Origin: Sphingomonas sp. TREG-RG-20F-R18-01
Lineage (GTDB): Bacteria; Pseudomonadota; Alphaproteobacteria; Sphingomonadales; Sphingomonadaceae
Length of the DNA stretch: 64,000 nucleotides
Reading direction: 5' to 3'
NCBI RefSeq assembly: GCF_022662475.1
Contig: NZ_JAKNQQ010000002.1
Span: 620,001 to 684,000, forward strand
Shown here: positions 54,697 through 62,968 of the stretch, in pieces
Layout of the letters: each line of letters opens with the position of its first letter
Numbering within the stretch: the stretch's first letter is position 1
Program-made: the position numbers and the translations under genes
Notes under the pieces: generated by a model
Seen by the model: only the letters and a program-made list of their open reading frames with translations
Databases searched by the model: none
What the model was told of the DNA's origin: nothing

Positions 54697-55827
54697 TTAT
54701 TTCGACACGCTCGCATAGGCCCAGTCGAGCCAGGGCCCGAGCGCGACGATATCCGCGGTGTCGACGGTCGCGCCGCACCAGATGCGCAGTCCGGGAGGTG
54801 CATCGCGGTAGCCCGCGATGTCATAGGCCGCCTTTTCCTTTTCGAGCAGCCCGGCGAACGCCTTGATGAACGCCTCGTCCGCACCCTCGACCGTCAGGCA
54901 GACGCTCGTCTTCGAGCGCGTCGCTTCGTCCGCCGCGAGGTGCCCGAGCCACGGCCGGTCCGCGACGATCTGGTCGAGCGCGGCGGCATTGGCGTCGCTG
55001 CGCGCGATCAGCCCGTCCGCGCCGCCGACCGTCTTCGCCCATTCGAGCGCTGCGATGCAGTCCTCGACCGCGAGCATCGAGGGCGTGTTGATCGTCTCGC
55101 CCTTGAAAACGCCTTCGGTCAGCTTGCCCTTGGAGACCAGGCGGAACACCTTCGGCAGCGGCCACGCAGGCGTATAGCTTTCGAGCCGCTCGACCGCGCG
55201 CGGCCCGAGGATCAGCACGCCGTGCGCACCCTCGCCGCCCAGCACTTTCTGCCAGGAGAAAGTCGCGACGTCGATCTTGTCCCAGTCGATGTCATAGGCG
55301 AACACCGCGCTGGTCGCGTCCGCGAAGGACAGGCCTTCACGGTCGGCGGGGATCCAGTCGGCGTTGGGGACGCGGACGCCCGAGGTGGTGCCGTTCCAGG
55401 TGAACAGCACGTCGTTCGACCAGTCGACCGCGTTCAGATCGGGCAGCTGGCCATAATCGGCGCGCACGACGGTGGGATCGATCTTGAGCTGCTTGACCGC
55501 GTCGGTGACCCAGCCCTCGCCGAAGCTTTCCCAGGCGAGCGCGGTGACGGGCTTGGCACCCAGCATCGTCCACATCGCCATTTCGTAAGCGCCGGTATCG
55601 GAGCCGGGAACGATCCCGATGCGATGCGTATCGGGGAGCTTCAACAGCTCGCGCATCAGGTCGATCGAATATTGCAGCCGCGTCTTGCCGATGTTCGAGC
55701 GGTGCGAGCGCCCCAGCGAGTCGGTTGCGAGATTGGCGGCGGACCAGCCCGGAGGCTTGGCGCACGGGCCCGAGGAAAAATACGGGCGTGCAGGCAGGTG
55801 CGCAGGACGCGCAGGCAGTTCAGTCAT
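54697..55827 (-). CDS. serC: phosphoserine aminotransferase
   Basis: This 376-residue PLP aminotransferase makes phosphoserine from phosphohydroxypyruvate and glutamate. It is of the alphaproteobacterial type, starting RPYFSSGPCAKPPGWSAANL. The PLP lysine is in ATFSWQKVLGGEGAHGVLIL, and the N-terminal GRSHRSNIGKTRLQ is diagnostic of this clade. ATG 55827 has AAGGAGAGACTAC in front, part of a hairpin in the leader. It is followed by serA. Confidence 0.95.
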   Translation of the reverse strand: MTELPARPAHLPARPYFSSGPCAKPPGWSAANLATDSLGRSHRSNIGKTRLQYSIDLMRELLKLPDTHRIGIVPGSDTGAYEMAMWTMLGAKPVTALAWESFGEGWVTDAVKQLKIDPTVVRADYGQLPDLNAVDWSNDVLFTWNGTTSGVRVPNADWIPADREGLSFADATSAVFAYDIDWDKIDVATFSWQKVLGGEGAHGVLILGPRAVERLESYTPAWPLPKVFRLVSKGKLTEGVFKGETINTPSMLAVEDCIAALEWAKTVGGADGLIARSDANAAALDQIVADRPWLGHLAADEATRSKTSVCLTVEGADEAFIKAFAGLLEKEKAAYDIAGYRDAPPGLRIWCGATVDTADIVALGPWLDWAYASVSK

Positions 55828-55915
55828 GTAGTCTCTCCTTACAGAGAGCACGCGCGGCGTTGGGACCGCGTGGCCCGTTGCCGCTCCTAAGCCCGTGCCG
55901 CGCAACGTCAAGTCG
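55828..55915 (-). promoter_or_regulatory. serC leader, candidate serC-type cis-regulatory RNA
   Basis: Read on the minus strand the leader shows a CGCGG/CCGCG hairpin (55853-55870) and then a CTCTC-TGTAAG-GAGAG hairpin (55832-55847) that places the AGGAG ribosome-binding site inside its stem. A cis-acting RNA motif named serC is known upstream of serC in alphaproteobacteria and has this kind of arrangement. I could not score it against the covariance model. Confidence 0.5.
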
Positions 55916-55974
55916 TTTCCGTCGACACACGCGCAACGATCGTTCAGGATGTAGGCTTACCGGGGGGTAATCAC

Positions 55975-56607
55975 ATGAAGATCATCGATCCGCGCGAACC
56001 CGCTGCGGTGTATTCCATCGTCTTGTGGCTTGTCACGGATCTGGGGGTTGCAGTGTCCGGCGCACTGCTCATCGTCAGCCTCGGGGGTTTCGGCAACATC
56101 TGGTCCCCGCCCGCGCTGGACTTCGTCAAGCGCTTTAGCATCGCGACCAACATCTGTTCGATGACAGCGTTTGCTTTGTCCGTGGTATGCTTCGCACGCT
56201 GGATCCACAACGCAAGCATACGGGCACACTTGTTTTCCGGCGGGATGACGATGTCGCCAGGCTGGGCAGTCGGTTCCTACTTCATACCGATCATCAACCT
56301 GTTCAAACCGTTCCAAGCGATGCGCGAGATCTGGCAGGCCAGTATCGCGCCGAATACCACCGGTATCGTACCCGTGCCGGTCGGGATGCGAATCTGGTGG
56401 GGCCTGTGGCTGGTACGCCTCGGTCTGAGCAATGCCAATTACCAGGCCATCGCCAGCGTCAGGAACCTCCTCGACATCGGGATGAGCGGAGCGCTCAACA
56501 TCCTGACGTTCGTGATCGACGTACCGATGGCGCTGCTGCTGATCGTCCTGATCCGTCGGCTCGGCGCAAATCAGCGTGCGCGCGTCGAAGCGCAGATTTT
56601 TGGATAG
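55975..56607 (+). CDS. DUF4328 membrane protein
   Basis: This 210-residue protein has about four to five hydrophobic spans. The DUF4328 hallmark is present: MSPGWAVGSYFIPIINLFKPFQAMREIWQAS, followed by WWGLWLVRLGLSN. The function of the family is unknown. It is divergent from serC and precedes the extensin-like gene by 34 bp on the same strand. Confidence 0.8.
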   Translation: MKIIDPREPAAVYSIVLWLVTDLGVAVSGALLIVSLGGFGNIWSPPALDFVKRFSIATNICSMTAFALSVVCFARWIHNASIRAHLFSGGMTMSPGWAVGSYFIPIINLFKPFQAMREIWQASIAPNTTGIVPVPVGMRIWWGLWLVRLGLSNANYQAIASVRNLLDIGMSGALNILTFVIDVPMALLLIVLIRRLGANQRARVEAQIFG

Positions 56608-56641
56608 CGATACGGGCACCGGAAGACGCTAACGGTCTGGC

Positions 56642-57316
56642 ATGTTTCGTAGCCTTGCCGTTGTTCTGCTGACCCTTTCGCTCGCCGCCTGCGCATCGGG
56701 AGACCGACGGAACGCGCAAGCGCCGCAGCGCCCGGCGGGCGCGCGCCCGATCACGCTCGACCTGCCGACCAGCCGCGAGACCAAGGCGTGCTTCGCCGAC
56801 CTGTCGCGCGCCGAGGTGCGTTACTCTCCCCTGCCCGACCGCGATTTTGGCGGCGGGTGCCAGATCGTCGGCGCGGTGCAATTGCTCGACATCGGGATCC
56901 CCGTCACCAATCTCCGCGCGATGCGCTGCGGGCTCGCGCGCAGCTTTTCGGGCTGGGTCGAGCATGCGGTCGTCCCCGCGGCGCACCAGATGCTCGGGAG
57001 CGATCTGGTGCGGATCGAGAGCATGGGGACCTATGCCTGCCGCAACGTCGTCGGGACCAGCGCCGCCTATGCCGCACGACGCTCGGGCCATGCCACCGCC
57101 AATGCGGTCGACGTGTCGGGGTTCGTGCTTCAGGACGGGCGGCGGATCACGATCCAGGGCGGGTGGAACAACCCCGACCCCAACATCCGCGCCTTCCTGC
57201 GTACGATCCGCGCCTCGGCCTGCCGCCGGTTCGGCACGGTGCTGAGCCCGGATTACAACGCGGTCCATTACAACCATCTGCATATCGAGGATGATCGCGC
57301 CGGGTTCTGTCGCTGA
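56642..57316 (+). CDS. extensin-like C-terminal domain lipoprotein
   Basis: This 224-residue protein has a lipoprotein signal (MFRSLAVVLLTLSLAACASG, lipobox LAAC). The extensin-like C domain follows, with conserved Cys in MRCGLARSFSGWVEHAV and CRNVVGTSAAY, then SGHATANAVDVSGF and the closing NAVHYNHLHIEDDRAGFC. The spaced His/Asp in SGHATANAVDV and HYNHLH resemble the zinc sites of LAS-type (D-Ala-D-Ala carboxypeptidase-like) peptidases, so a cell-wall hydrolase role is plausible but unproven. Confidence 0.84.
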   Translation: MFRSLAVVLLTLSLAACASGDRRNAQAPQRPAGARPITLDLPTSRETKACFADLSRAEVRYSPLPDRDFGGGCQIVGAVQLLDIGIPVTNLRAMRCGLARSFSGWVEHAVVPAAHQMLGSDLVRIESMGTYACRNVVGTSAAYAARRSGHATANAVDVSGFVLQDGRRITIQGGWNNPDPNIRAFLRTIRASACRRFGTVLSPDYNAVHYNHLHIEDDRAGFCR

Positions 57317-57332
57317 GACACCCCCCTCTGTC

Positions 57333-57401
57333 CGTTCGTTTCGAGCGAAGTCGAGAAACCTGCGCTGGTGCCGGGTTTCTCGACTTCGCTCGAAACGAAC
57401 G
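57333..57401. repeat. perfect inverted repeat, family E
   Basis: A perfect 28-bp stem (left arm CGTTCGTTTCGAGCGAAGTC then GAGAAACC) around a 13-nt loop is placed between the extensin-like and LOG-family genes. It could act as a terminator-like hairpin, but no T-run follows. Confidence 0.9.
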
Positions 57402-57495
57402 GGAGGAGGAAGAGGCGAATTGACCGCCTCGCCTGTTTGACGCCTGCATCAAGCGCCGCCTTCAAATCCGCCGCCGAAACGCCTATTTGGCGCAG

Positions 57496-58389
57496 ATGAG
57501 TCAGTCCCCCAAGCACGACACGCACGTTCCTTCGCGCGTATTCCCCGCCGCCCGCACCGACGCCGAACAGGCCAAGACCGGTGTCAGCACCCCCCAGACC
57601 GAAAACCCGGCGTATCGCCTCGCCTTCCAGGACATGGATTTCCTGCTGCGCGAGGATCTCCGCCCGATCCGCTTCCAGCTCGAATTGCTGAAACCCCAGC
57701 TGATCATGGACGAGGCCAACATCGCCTCGACCTTCGTGATGTACGGCTCCGCACGCATCCCCGAGCCCGCCAAGGCGCAGGCGTTGCTCGACATCGCGCA
57801 CAATGCCGAGGGCGACCGCGAGCAGGCGATCCGCATCGCGGAGAATCTCGTCGCCAAGTCCAAATATTACGACGTCGCGCGCGAACTCGGGCAGCTGGCG
57901 AGCGGCTTCCCGGTCGATACCGAGGGCAAGCGCCACTTCGTCGTCTGCTCGGGTGGCGGACCGTCGATCATGGAAGCCGCCAATCGCGGCGCGGCCGACG
58001 CAGGCCATGAATCGATCGGGCTCAACATCGTGCTCCCGCACGAACAGGCGCCCAACCCGTACGTCACCCCGTCGCTGTCGATGCAGTTCCACTATTTCGC
58101 GCTGCGCAAGATGCACTTCCTGCTCCACGCGCGCGCGCTGGCGGCATTCCCGGGCGGGTTCGGGACGTTCGATGAATTGTTCGAGCTGCTGACGCTGATC
58201 CAGACCGGCAAGATCGCGCCGATCCCGGTGCTGCTCTACGGTCGCGAATTCTGGAACCGCGTCGTCAATTTCGACGCGCTGGTCGAGGAAGGCGTGGTCA
58301 GCGCCAAGGACCTGTCGATCTTCACCTTCGTCGAGACGGCGCAGGAAGGCTGGGACGTGGTTCAGGCCTTCTACCGCGACCGCGACTGA
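57496..58389 (+). CDS. LOG-family (TIGR00730) nucleotide-binding protein
   Basis: This 297-residue Rossmann-fold protein has the LOG hallmark PGGFGTFDELFE and the upstream VCSGGGPSIMEAANRGA. Small LOG members are cytokinin-activating phosphoribohydrolases; this one is longer, with about 90 extra N-terminal residues, placing it in the larger subgroup that may act on other nucleotides. ATG 57496 is used; TTG 57487 would add three residues. It stands alone between two hairpin repeats. Confidence 0.88.
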   Translation: MSQSPKHDTHVPSRVFPAARTDAEQAKTGVSTPQTENPAYRLAFQDMDFLLREDLRPIRFQLELLKPQLIMDEANIASTFVMYGSARIPEPAKAQALLDIAHNAEGDREQAIRIAENLVAKSKYYDVARELGQLASGFPVDTEGKRHFVVCSGGGPSIMEAANRGAADAGHESIGLNIVLPHEQAPNPYVTPSLSMQFHYFALRKMHFLLHARALAAFPGGFGTFDELFELLTLIQTGKIAPIPVLLYGREFWNRVVNFDALVEEGVVSAKDLSIFTFVETAQEGWDVVQAFYRDRD

Positions 58390-58497
58390 TCCGGACTGCT
58401 GCGGAGGCAGGAAAAGGGTATCGGGCGCTGCGCCCGCAGCCCTCGACCCTGGCCTTCGCGAATTCTCTGGGAAAGTCGGTAACGACCCGTCATTGGC

Positions 58498-58591
58498 TGT
58501 TTTCCCGCGAAGGCGGGAATCCAGCGTGCAGCAAAACAACGGCTGACCGTTCTCGCGACTCCTGGACTCCCGCCTTCGCGGGAGAACAGCT
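58498..58591. repeat. intergenic inverted repeat, family C variant
   Basis: The arms CTGTTTTCCCGCGAAGGCGG and CCCGCCTTCGCGGGAGAACAG have inner AATCCAG and CTGGACTCC. The stem is of the CCCGC/GCGGG type with GAAG loop. It lies between converging LOG and cytochrome genes. Confidence 0.88.
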
Positions 58592-58629
58592 ATGGTTTCG
58601 CAGCGGTCATGCCTCGTCGGGGAGCAGCC

Positions 58630-59298
58630 TTACTTCCCCGCCGCCGCCGGAACCGTCGTGTTGCCAAGCCCCTCGACGCTCGGCGACGCCTTGCCGCCCG
58701 GATCGGCCTTGCCCGCCGCCGGCGGTGCCTTGGCGTCGGTCGCGGTCGGTGCGCCTGCCGGGGGCGGTGGAAGCGGTACGTTCGAGCCCTGCTGGTTGAG
58801 ATACAGGATCACGTCGGCGCGGTCCTTGCCCGCGGTCAGCCCGGCGAAGGTCATCTTGGTGCCCGCCGCATAGCCACGCGGCGAGGTGAGCCACTTGTTG
58901 AGCTCGTCGAAGGTCCACTTCTTGCCCGCACCCGCCGTCTTGAGCGCGTCGGAGAAGGCATAACCGGCCTTGCCCTGCGCGATCCCCTCGCCGACCGTCG
59001 CATACAGGTTCGGCCCGATCCCGTTCGCGCCGCCCTGCGCGATCGAATGGCAGGCGGTGCACTTCTTGAAGACTTCGGCGCCGTGCGCCGCATCGGCCTT
59101 GGCGAGCAGCGCGGCGATCGGTTCGTCGGGGGCGGCGGCACCGCCGCCAGCGGCGTCGTCGGCGGGCGCTTCGATCGGATAACCGGCCTTTTCGGCCTTG
59201 ATCGGCTTGACCAACATGTTGCCGCCGATCGTCAGTGCGAGCGCGAGCCCCATGGTGCCGAGCACCCAGCCTGCGATCGTATTGGTGCGATTATCCAT
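58630..59298 (-). CDS. membrane-anchored c-type cytochrome
   Basis: This 222-residue protein has an N-terminal uncleaved anchor (NTIAGWVLGTMGLALALTIGG) resembling CycM of alphaproteobacteria, then a linker and a class I cytochrome c domain at about 70-175. The haem site is Cys80-x-x-Cys83-His84 (CTACH) and the sixth ligand Met is in GTKMTFAGL. The C-terminal 45 residues are Pro/Ala/Gly rich and likely disordered, an extension beyond usual CycM. It probably shuttles electrons from the bc1 complex to the terminal oxidase. It is divergent from pheA. Confidence 0.9.
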   Translation of the reverse strand: MDNRTNTIAGWVLGTMGLALALTIGGNMLVKPIKAEKAGYPIEAPADDAAGGGAAAPDEPIAALLAKADAAHGAEVFKKCTACHSIAQGGANGIGPNLYATVGEGIAQGKAGYAFSDALKTAGAGKKWTFDELNKWLTSPRGYAAGTKMTFAGLTAGKDRADVILYLNQQGSNVPLPPPPAGAPTATDAKAPPAAGKADPGGKASPSVEGLGNTTVPAAAGK

Positions 59299-59453
59299 AT
59301 GGTTGCCGCTGCCCCTGCCGATGTCCGGCCCTCACCGGGGCCGCTATGATACTTTCGTGCATAGATTCGCATGGGGCTGACCGCAAGCCGTGCGTGTACC
59401 GGGGTTGCACCCGCTTGCCGTCCGGACCCGGGAACGGTACGCGCCGAGCCAAT

Positions 59454-60344
59454 ATGGAAAATTTCGCCGCCCCCGCCCGCGCGATCGTCGCCGAGATGAC
59501 CGCCGCCGCCGCCGCCGACCCGAGCCGCGCGGTCGCGTTTCAGGGCGCGCCGGGCGCGAATTCGCATATCGCCGCGCGCGAGGCGTTCCCCGACGGCCTC
59601 CCGCTGCCGTGCTTCGATTTCGCCGACGCGATCGAGGCGGTGCGCGATTTCCGCGCGGATTGCGCGATCATCCCGATCGAGAACTCGCTCCACGGTCGGG
59701 TGGCGGACATGCATTTCCTGCTCCCCGAATCGGGGCTGGTCATCACCGGCGAGCATTTCCTCGCGATTCGCTACGCGCTGATGGGGACCGGCCCGCTGGC
59801 GGGCGTGCGCGAGGCGGTGAGCCATCCGCAGGCGCTCGGGCAATGCCGGCTGTGGCTGCGCGAGCGCGGGATACTGCCCGCCTCCTATCCCGACACCGCC
59901 GGCGCGGCGGCGGTGGTGGCGGAGCGCGGCGACCCTGCGCTGGCGGCGTTAGCGCCCCCTGGCGCGGCGGCGCTGTACGGGCTCGAGACGCTCGCGAGCG
60001 ACATTGCGGATGCCGAGCACAACACCACGCGTTTCGTCGTGCTCGCGCGCGAGGGGCATGAGCCGACCGGCGACGGCGAGTGGATGACGACGCTGATCTT
60101 CGAGGTGAACAACGTCCCCGCCGCGCTGTACAAGGCGATGGGCGGGTTCGCGACCAACGGCGTCAACATGACCAAGCTCGAAAGCTACCAGCGCGGCGGC
60201 AGCTTCGCGGCGACCGAATTCTACGCCGACGTCGCGGGGCGGCCCGGCGACCCTGGGCTCGGCCGCGCGCTCGCGGAACTCACCTTCCATTCGAAATGGG
60301 TGCGCGTGCTGGGGACGTATCGACAGGCGCGCGTGCGCGGTTGA
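59454..60344 (+). CDS. pheA: prephenate dehydratase
   Basis: This 296-residue enzyme converts prephenate to phenylpyruvate in phenylalanine synthesis. The dehydratase domain starts FQGAPGANSHIAAREAF, with CAIIPIENSLHGRVADMHFLL and the catalytic NTTRF in AEHNTTRFVVLA. A C-terminal regulatory ACT domain (about 205-285) has NVPAALYKAMGGFATNGVNMTKLESY; where many enzymes have ESRP this reads ESYQ. There is no chorismate mutase domain. The last 37 bases of the gene are found again at 62008-62044. Confidence 0.94.
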   Translation: MENFAAPARAIVAEMTAAAAADPSRAVAFQGAPGANSHIAAREAFPDGLPLPCFDFADAIEAVRDFRADCAIIPIENSLHGRVADMHFLLPESGLVITGEHFLAIRYALMGTGPLAGVREAVSHPQALGQCRLWLRERGILPASYPDTAGAAAVVAERGDPALAALAPPGAAALYGLETLASDIADAEHNTTRFVVLAREGHEPTGDGEWMTTLIFEVNNVPAALYKAMGGFATNGVNMTKLESYQRGGSFAATEFYADVAGRPGDPGLGRALAELTFHSKWVRVLGTYRQARVRG

Positions 60345-60360
60345 CGCCTGCGTCCGGCGC

Positions 60361-60936
60361 TCAGGCGGGCCGGACGAGGTGCTCGGGCAAGACCCCCGGT
60401 CCGATCAGCTCCATCCCGAACGCGCGCATCACTGCGGCATCCTGCGCGGTGCTACCATACTGCCCGGGTTTGAGCGTCTTGCCGCGCTGCGCGAAGAACG
60501 CCTCCATCTTGCCCGCGGGGGCGAAGGAGATAAGCAATCGCCCGGGTGTCGTGCCCGCGAACGCCCAGGCATGCGGAATCCCGCGCGGGCCGAGCACGCA
60601 ATCGCCGGGGGCGAGCCAATGGCGCGTATCCCCGACCTCGACGACATAATCGCCCTCGAGCACGAAGAACAATTCGTCCTCGCCGTGGTGGAGATGTCGC
60701 GGCGGTCCGCCCTTCCGGTCGTTCGCCTGTTCGAGCACGAACAGCGCGCCTGCGGTATCGTCGGTCAGCACCTTGTAGCGCGTGGTGCTGAGCCCGATCG
60801 CGCGCATCTTGCCCTCGCGGTCCGCGTCGGCGGCAACCTTGCCGGGAATCGCCGCCCTTACTGCGGCGCGCGCCTGCGTCAGGATCGGCGCGAACACCGC
60901 GAGCGCGGGAACGGACAGAAGCGATCGGCGCAGCAT
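60361..60936 (-). CDS. cupin-domain protein, probably exported
   Basis: This 191-residue protein has a signal-like N-terminus with a twin-arginine flavour (MLRRSLLSVPALAVFAPILTQARA). A single cupin barrel shows both metal motifs: PPRHLHHGEDELFFVLEG (two His and a Glu) and GPRGIPHAWAF (His). It may be a dioxygenase or isomerase or a sugar-binding cupin; the sequence does not say which. It converges on pheA with a 16-bp gap. Confidence 0.78.
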   Translation of the reverse strand: MLRRSLLSVPALAVFAPILTQARAAVRAAIPGKVAADADREGKMRAIGLSTTRYKVLTDDTAGALFVLEQANDRKGGPPRHLHHGEDELFFVLEGDYVVEVGDTRHWLAPGDCVLGPRGIPHAWAFAGTTPGRLLISFAPAGKMEAFFAQRGKTLKPGQYGSTAQDAAVMRAFGMELIGPGVLPEHLVRPA

Positions 60937-61034
60937 CGACGGTCTCCCCGAACTACTGCGCCGATCCTACACCAAAAACCGTCCGCCAGCGACTTCATTC
61001 CCCTAGCGTTACGAGCTTGCTTCGCCTCGTTTGC

Positions 61035-61676
61035 CTATCGCCTCACGTTTTCGACCACGCCGTCTGCATACAGCTTCCTGATGCTGTCCCGCGAGAACGT
61101 CAGGTGTTCCGGGGCATAATAGGATGCATCGTCGGTCTTGCCGACGCTGACATCGCGTTGCACGCTCAGAAGGTCTCCGTAATAGGCCTTTGGCATCTCG
61201 ACCTCTACGGTGCGGGAGTCGGCGCGGACGACGCGCATCGCCCCGTACATCCGCGGTGCATCGGGATCGGGCATCAGCTTGGCGAGGTTGGTTTCGTAAA
61301 GGTCGCCCGCGCGCGGGTCCGCGACAAAGAGCTTGTCGATGGCGGTGTCCGCCACGCGCGCGAACGGCAGCGTGGCGATCAATGCGGCGATACCGCCTGC
61401 GCCGACCATCCAGCCCCGGCGATCCCACAGCGGGATCGCCTTGCCGGTTTCGGCGGAATCGAAATCTTCGGCACCGGCGGAGTAGGTAGTGTTGCAATTT
61501 TCGCATACCAGCACCGGGTTGCGCCCCGTCGTCCAGCGGAAGACCCAGTACAGGTGCCGCACAGTATACTCGACGAAGTGCGCGAACGCGGAGTCTTCGT
61601 CGCAAGCATTACAATGCCGTACGCCCGCATCGCCGACATATGCCGCTTTATGCGACGATCCCCAGGAAAGAAACAT
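61035..61676 (-). CDS. zinc-ribbon membrane protein of unknown function
   Basis: This 213-residue protein begins MFLSWGSSHKAAYVGDAG, a start seen in small zinc-ribbon proteins (WGS-x-HK). The ribbon is HCNACDEDSAF and VCENCNTTYSA, four cysteines about 45 residues apart. A single hydrophobic span (WMVGAGGIAALIATLPFARVA) follows, then a C-terminal region of about 100 residues without a known family. ATG 61676 was chosen because the conserved start lies there; the frame is open to 61706. The role is unknown. Confidence 0.72.
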   Translation of the reverse strand: MFLSWGSSHKAAYVGDAGVRHCNACDEDSAFAHFVEYTVRHLYWVFRWTTGRNPVLVCENCNTTYSAGAEDFDSAETGKAIPLWDRRGWMVGAGGIAALIATLPFARVADTAIDKLFVADPRAGDLYETNLAKLMPDPDAPRMYGAMRVVRADSRTVEVEMPKAYYGDLLSVQRDVSVGKTDDASYYAPEHLTFSRDSIRKLYADGVVENVRR

Positions 61677-61758
61677 GACAGCCCCCTCGTTGCCAAAGCG
61701 CGCCACGACGGCGCGCTTCTGGCAAACAAGCCATGTTTACCTTGCCGGAGCCAGACTT

Positions 61759-62044
61759 TTACGTGGCCTCCGCCCACGCCGTCAGCAGCGTGAACGCGAT
61801 CGCATAGGCGGGCGGCGGCAGGAACGGCCCGTCGCCCCCGGCGAGCACCGTCCGCACATCCTCGCGCGAGACCCAGATCGCGTCTTCCAGCTTATTGGCG
61901 TCGAGCGTGATCGTGTCGTTCTCGGCCATGCCGACGCACGCCACCATCAGCGACGAGGGGAACGGCCACGGCTCGCTCGCGATATCCCGCACGTCGCGCA
62001 CCATGAGTGCGCGTGCTGGGGACGGATCGACAGGCGCGCGTGCG
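61759..62044. pseudogene. chimeric duplicate: nudC 3' end joined to a pheA 3' tail
   Basis: Positions 61768-62002 duplicate 62105-62339 (offset 337 bp), giving on the minus strand a C-terminal nudC fragment (MVACVGMAENDTITLDANKL to a stop at 61759). Right after it, 62008-62044 match 36 of 37 bases of the pheA 3' end (60301-60337). Neither part has a proper gene start, so it is a relic, though a small 81-residue frame (61759-62004) remains open. Confidence 0.88.
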
Positions 62045-62062
62045 GGGGTAGGGGCTTGCGTT

Positions 62063-62091
62063 GCTCCCCTCCCTTCCAGGGAGGGGAGGGA
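62063..62091. repeat. single arm of a family D repeat
   Basis: TGCTCCCCTCCCTTCCAGGG and its self-inverse tail form one family D arm at the junction between the chimeric duplicate and the true nudC 3' end. Confidence 0.75.
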
Positions 62092-62098
62092 AAAGCCG

Positions 62099-62968
62099 TT
62101 ACCCCTCCGCCCACGCCGTCAGCAGCGTGAACGCGATCGCATAGGCAGGCGGCGGCAGGAACGGTCCGTCGCCCCCGGCGAGCACCGTCCGCACATCCTC
62201 GCGCGAGACCCAGATCGCATCTTCCAGCTCGTTGGTATCAAGCGTGATCGTGTCGTTCTCGGCCATGCCAACGCACGCCACCATCAGCGAGGACGGGAAC
62301 GGCCACGGCTGGCTCGCGATATAGCGCACGTCGCGCACCCGCACGCCCGCTTCTTCCATAATCTCGCGCGCGACCGCTTCCTCGATCGATTCGCCCGGTT
62401 CGAGAAACCCCGCGAGCGCCGAATAGCGCCCCGGCGGGAAGGCCGGCTGGCGACCGAGCAGCGCGCGCCCGTCATGCTCCGCGATCATGATGACGACGGG
62501 GTCGACGCGCGGGAAATGCTCCGCGTTGCAATTCGGGCAGCGGCGGCCCCAGCCCGCGCGGAACGGCGCGGTCTGCGTCCCGCAATTCGCGCAGAACTGA
62601 TGCCGGCTGTGCCAGTCGAGCACGCTGCGCGCGGCGGCATAGGTTGCCGCCTCGCCCGGCGCGAATTGGCCGAGCAGCCCGAACAGCCGGGGCGAGCGCC
62701 CGGGCGGCGCGCGCATGCCGGGGATGTAGGCCGCGAAATGCCCGCGCCCGGCCTCGTCGAGCCCGAGCAGCACGAGCTCGGCCCCGTCGGGCACGTCGGC
62801 CAGCGTCGTCCAGCCGAGCGTGCCGTCGCCCATCAGCACCGGATCGAACCCGTCGAGCCGGAGCAGCCGCGAGCGCCAGTCCCCGGTCAGCGCGGCGAGC
62901 CCCGCTTCGTCGTGGCGCAGCGCGTCCGCCCGGTCGAGCGTCCCGCCCGTAAACCCCGGAGCGATCAC
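62099..62968 (-). CDS. nudC: NAD(+) diphosphatase / RNA decapping NudC
   Basis: This 289-residue Nudix enzyme cleaves NADH and NAD to NMN and AMP and can remove NAD caps from RNA. A zinc ribbon with four cysteines (FCANCG and RCPNCNAEHFPR) precedes the Nudix box GFLEPGESIEEAVAREIMEEAGV, and the NudC-specific SQPWPFPSSLM follows. The start is a GTG at 62968 overlapping the stop of the upstream hydrolase (GTGA). Its 3' end has a diverged duplicate just downstream. Confidence 0.94.
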   Translation of the reverse strand: MIAPGFTGGTLDRADALRHDEAGLAALTGDWRSRLLRLDGFDPVLMGDGTLGWTTLADVPDGAELVLLGLDEAGRGHFAAYIPGMRAPPGRSPRLFGLLGQFAPGEAATYAAARSVLDWHSRHQFCANCGTQTAPFRAGWGRRCPNCNAEHFPRVDPVVIMIAEHDGRALLGRQPAFPPGRYSALAGFLEPGESIEEAVAREIMEEAGVRVRDVRYIASQPWPFPSSLMVACVGMAENDTITLDTNELEDAIWVSREDVRTVLAGGDGPFLPPPAYAIAFTLLTAWAEG

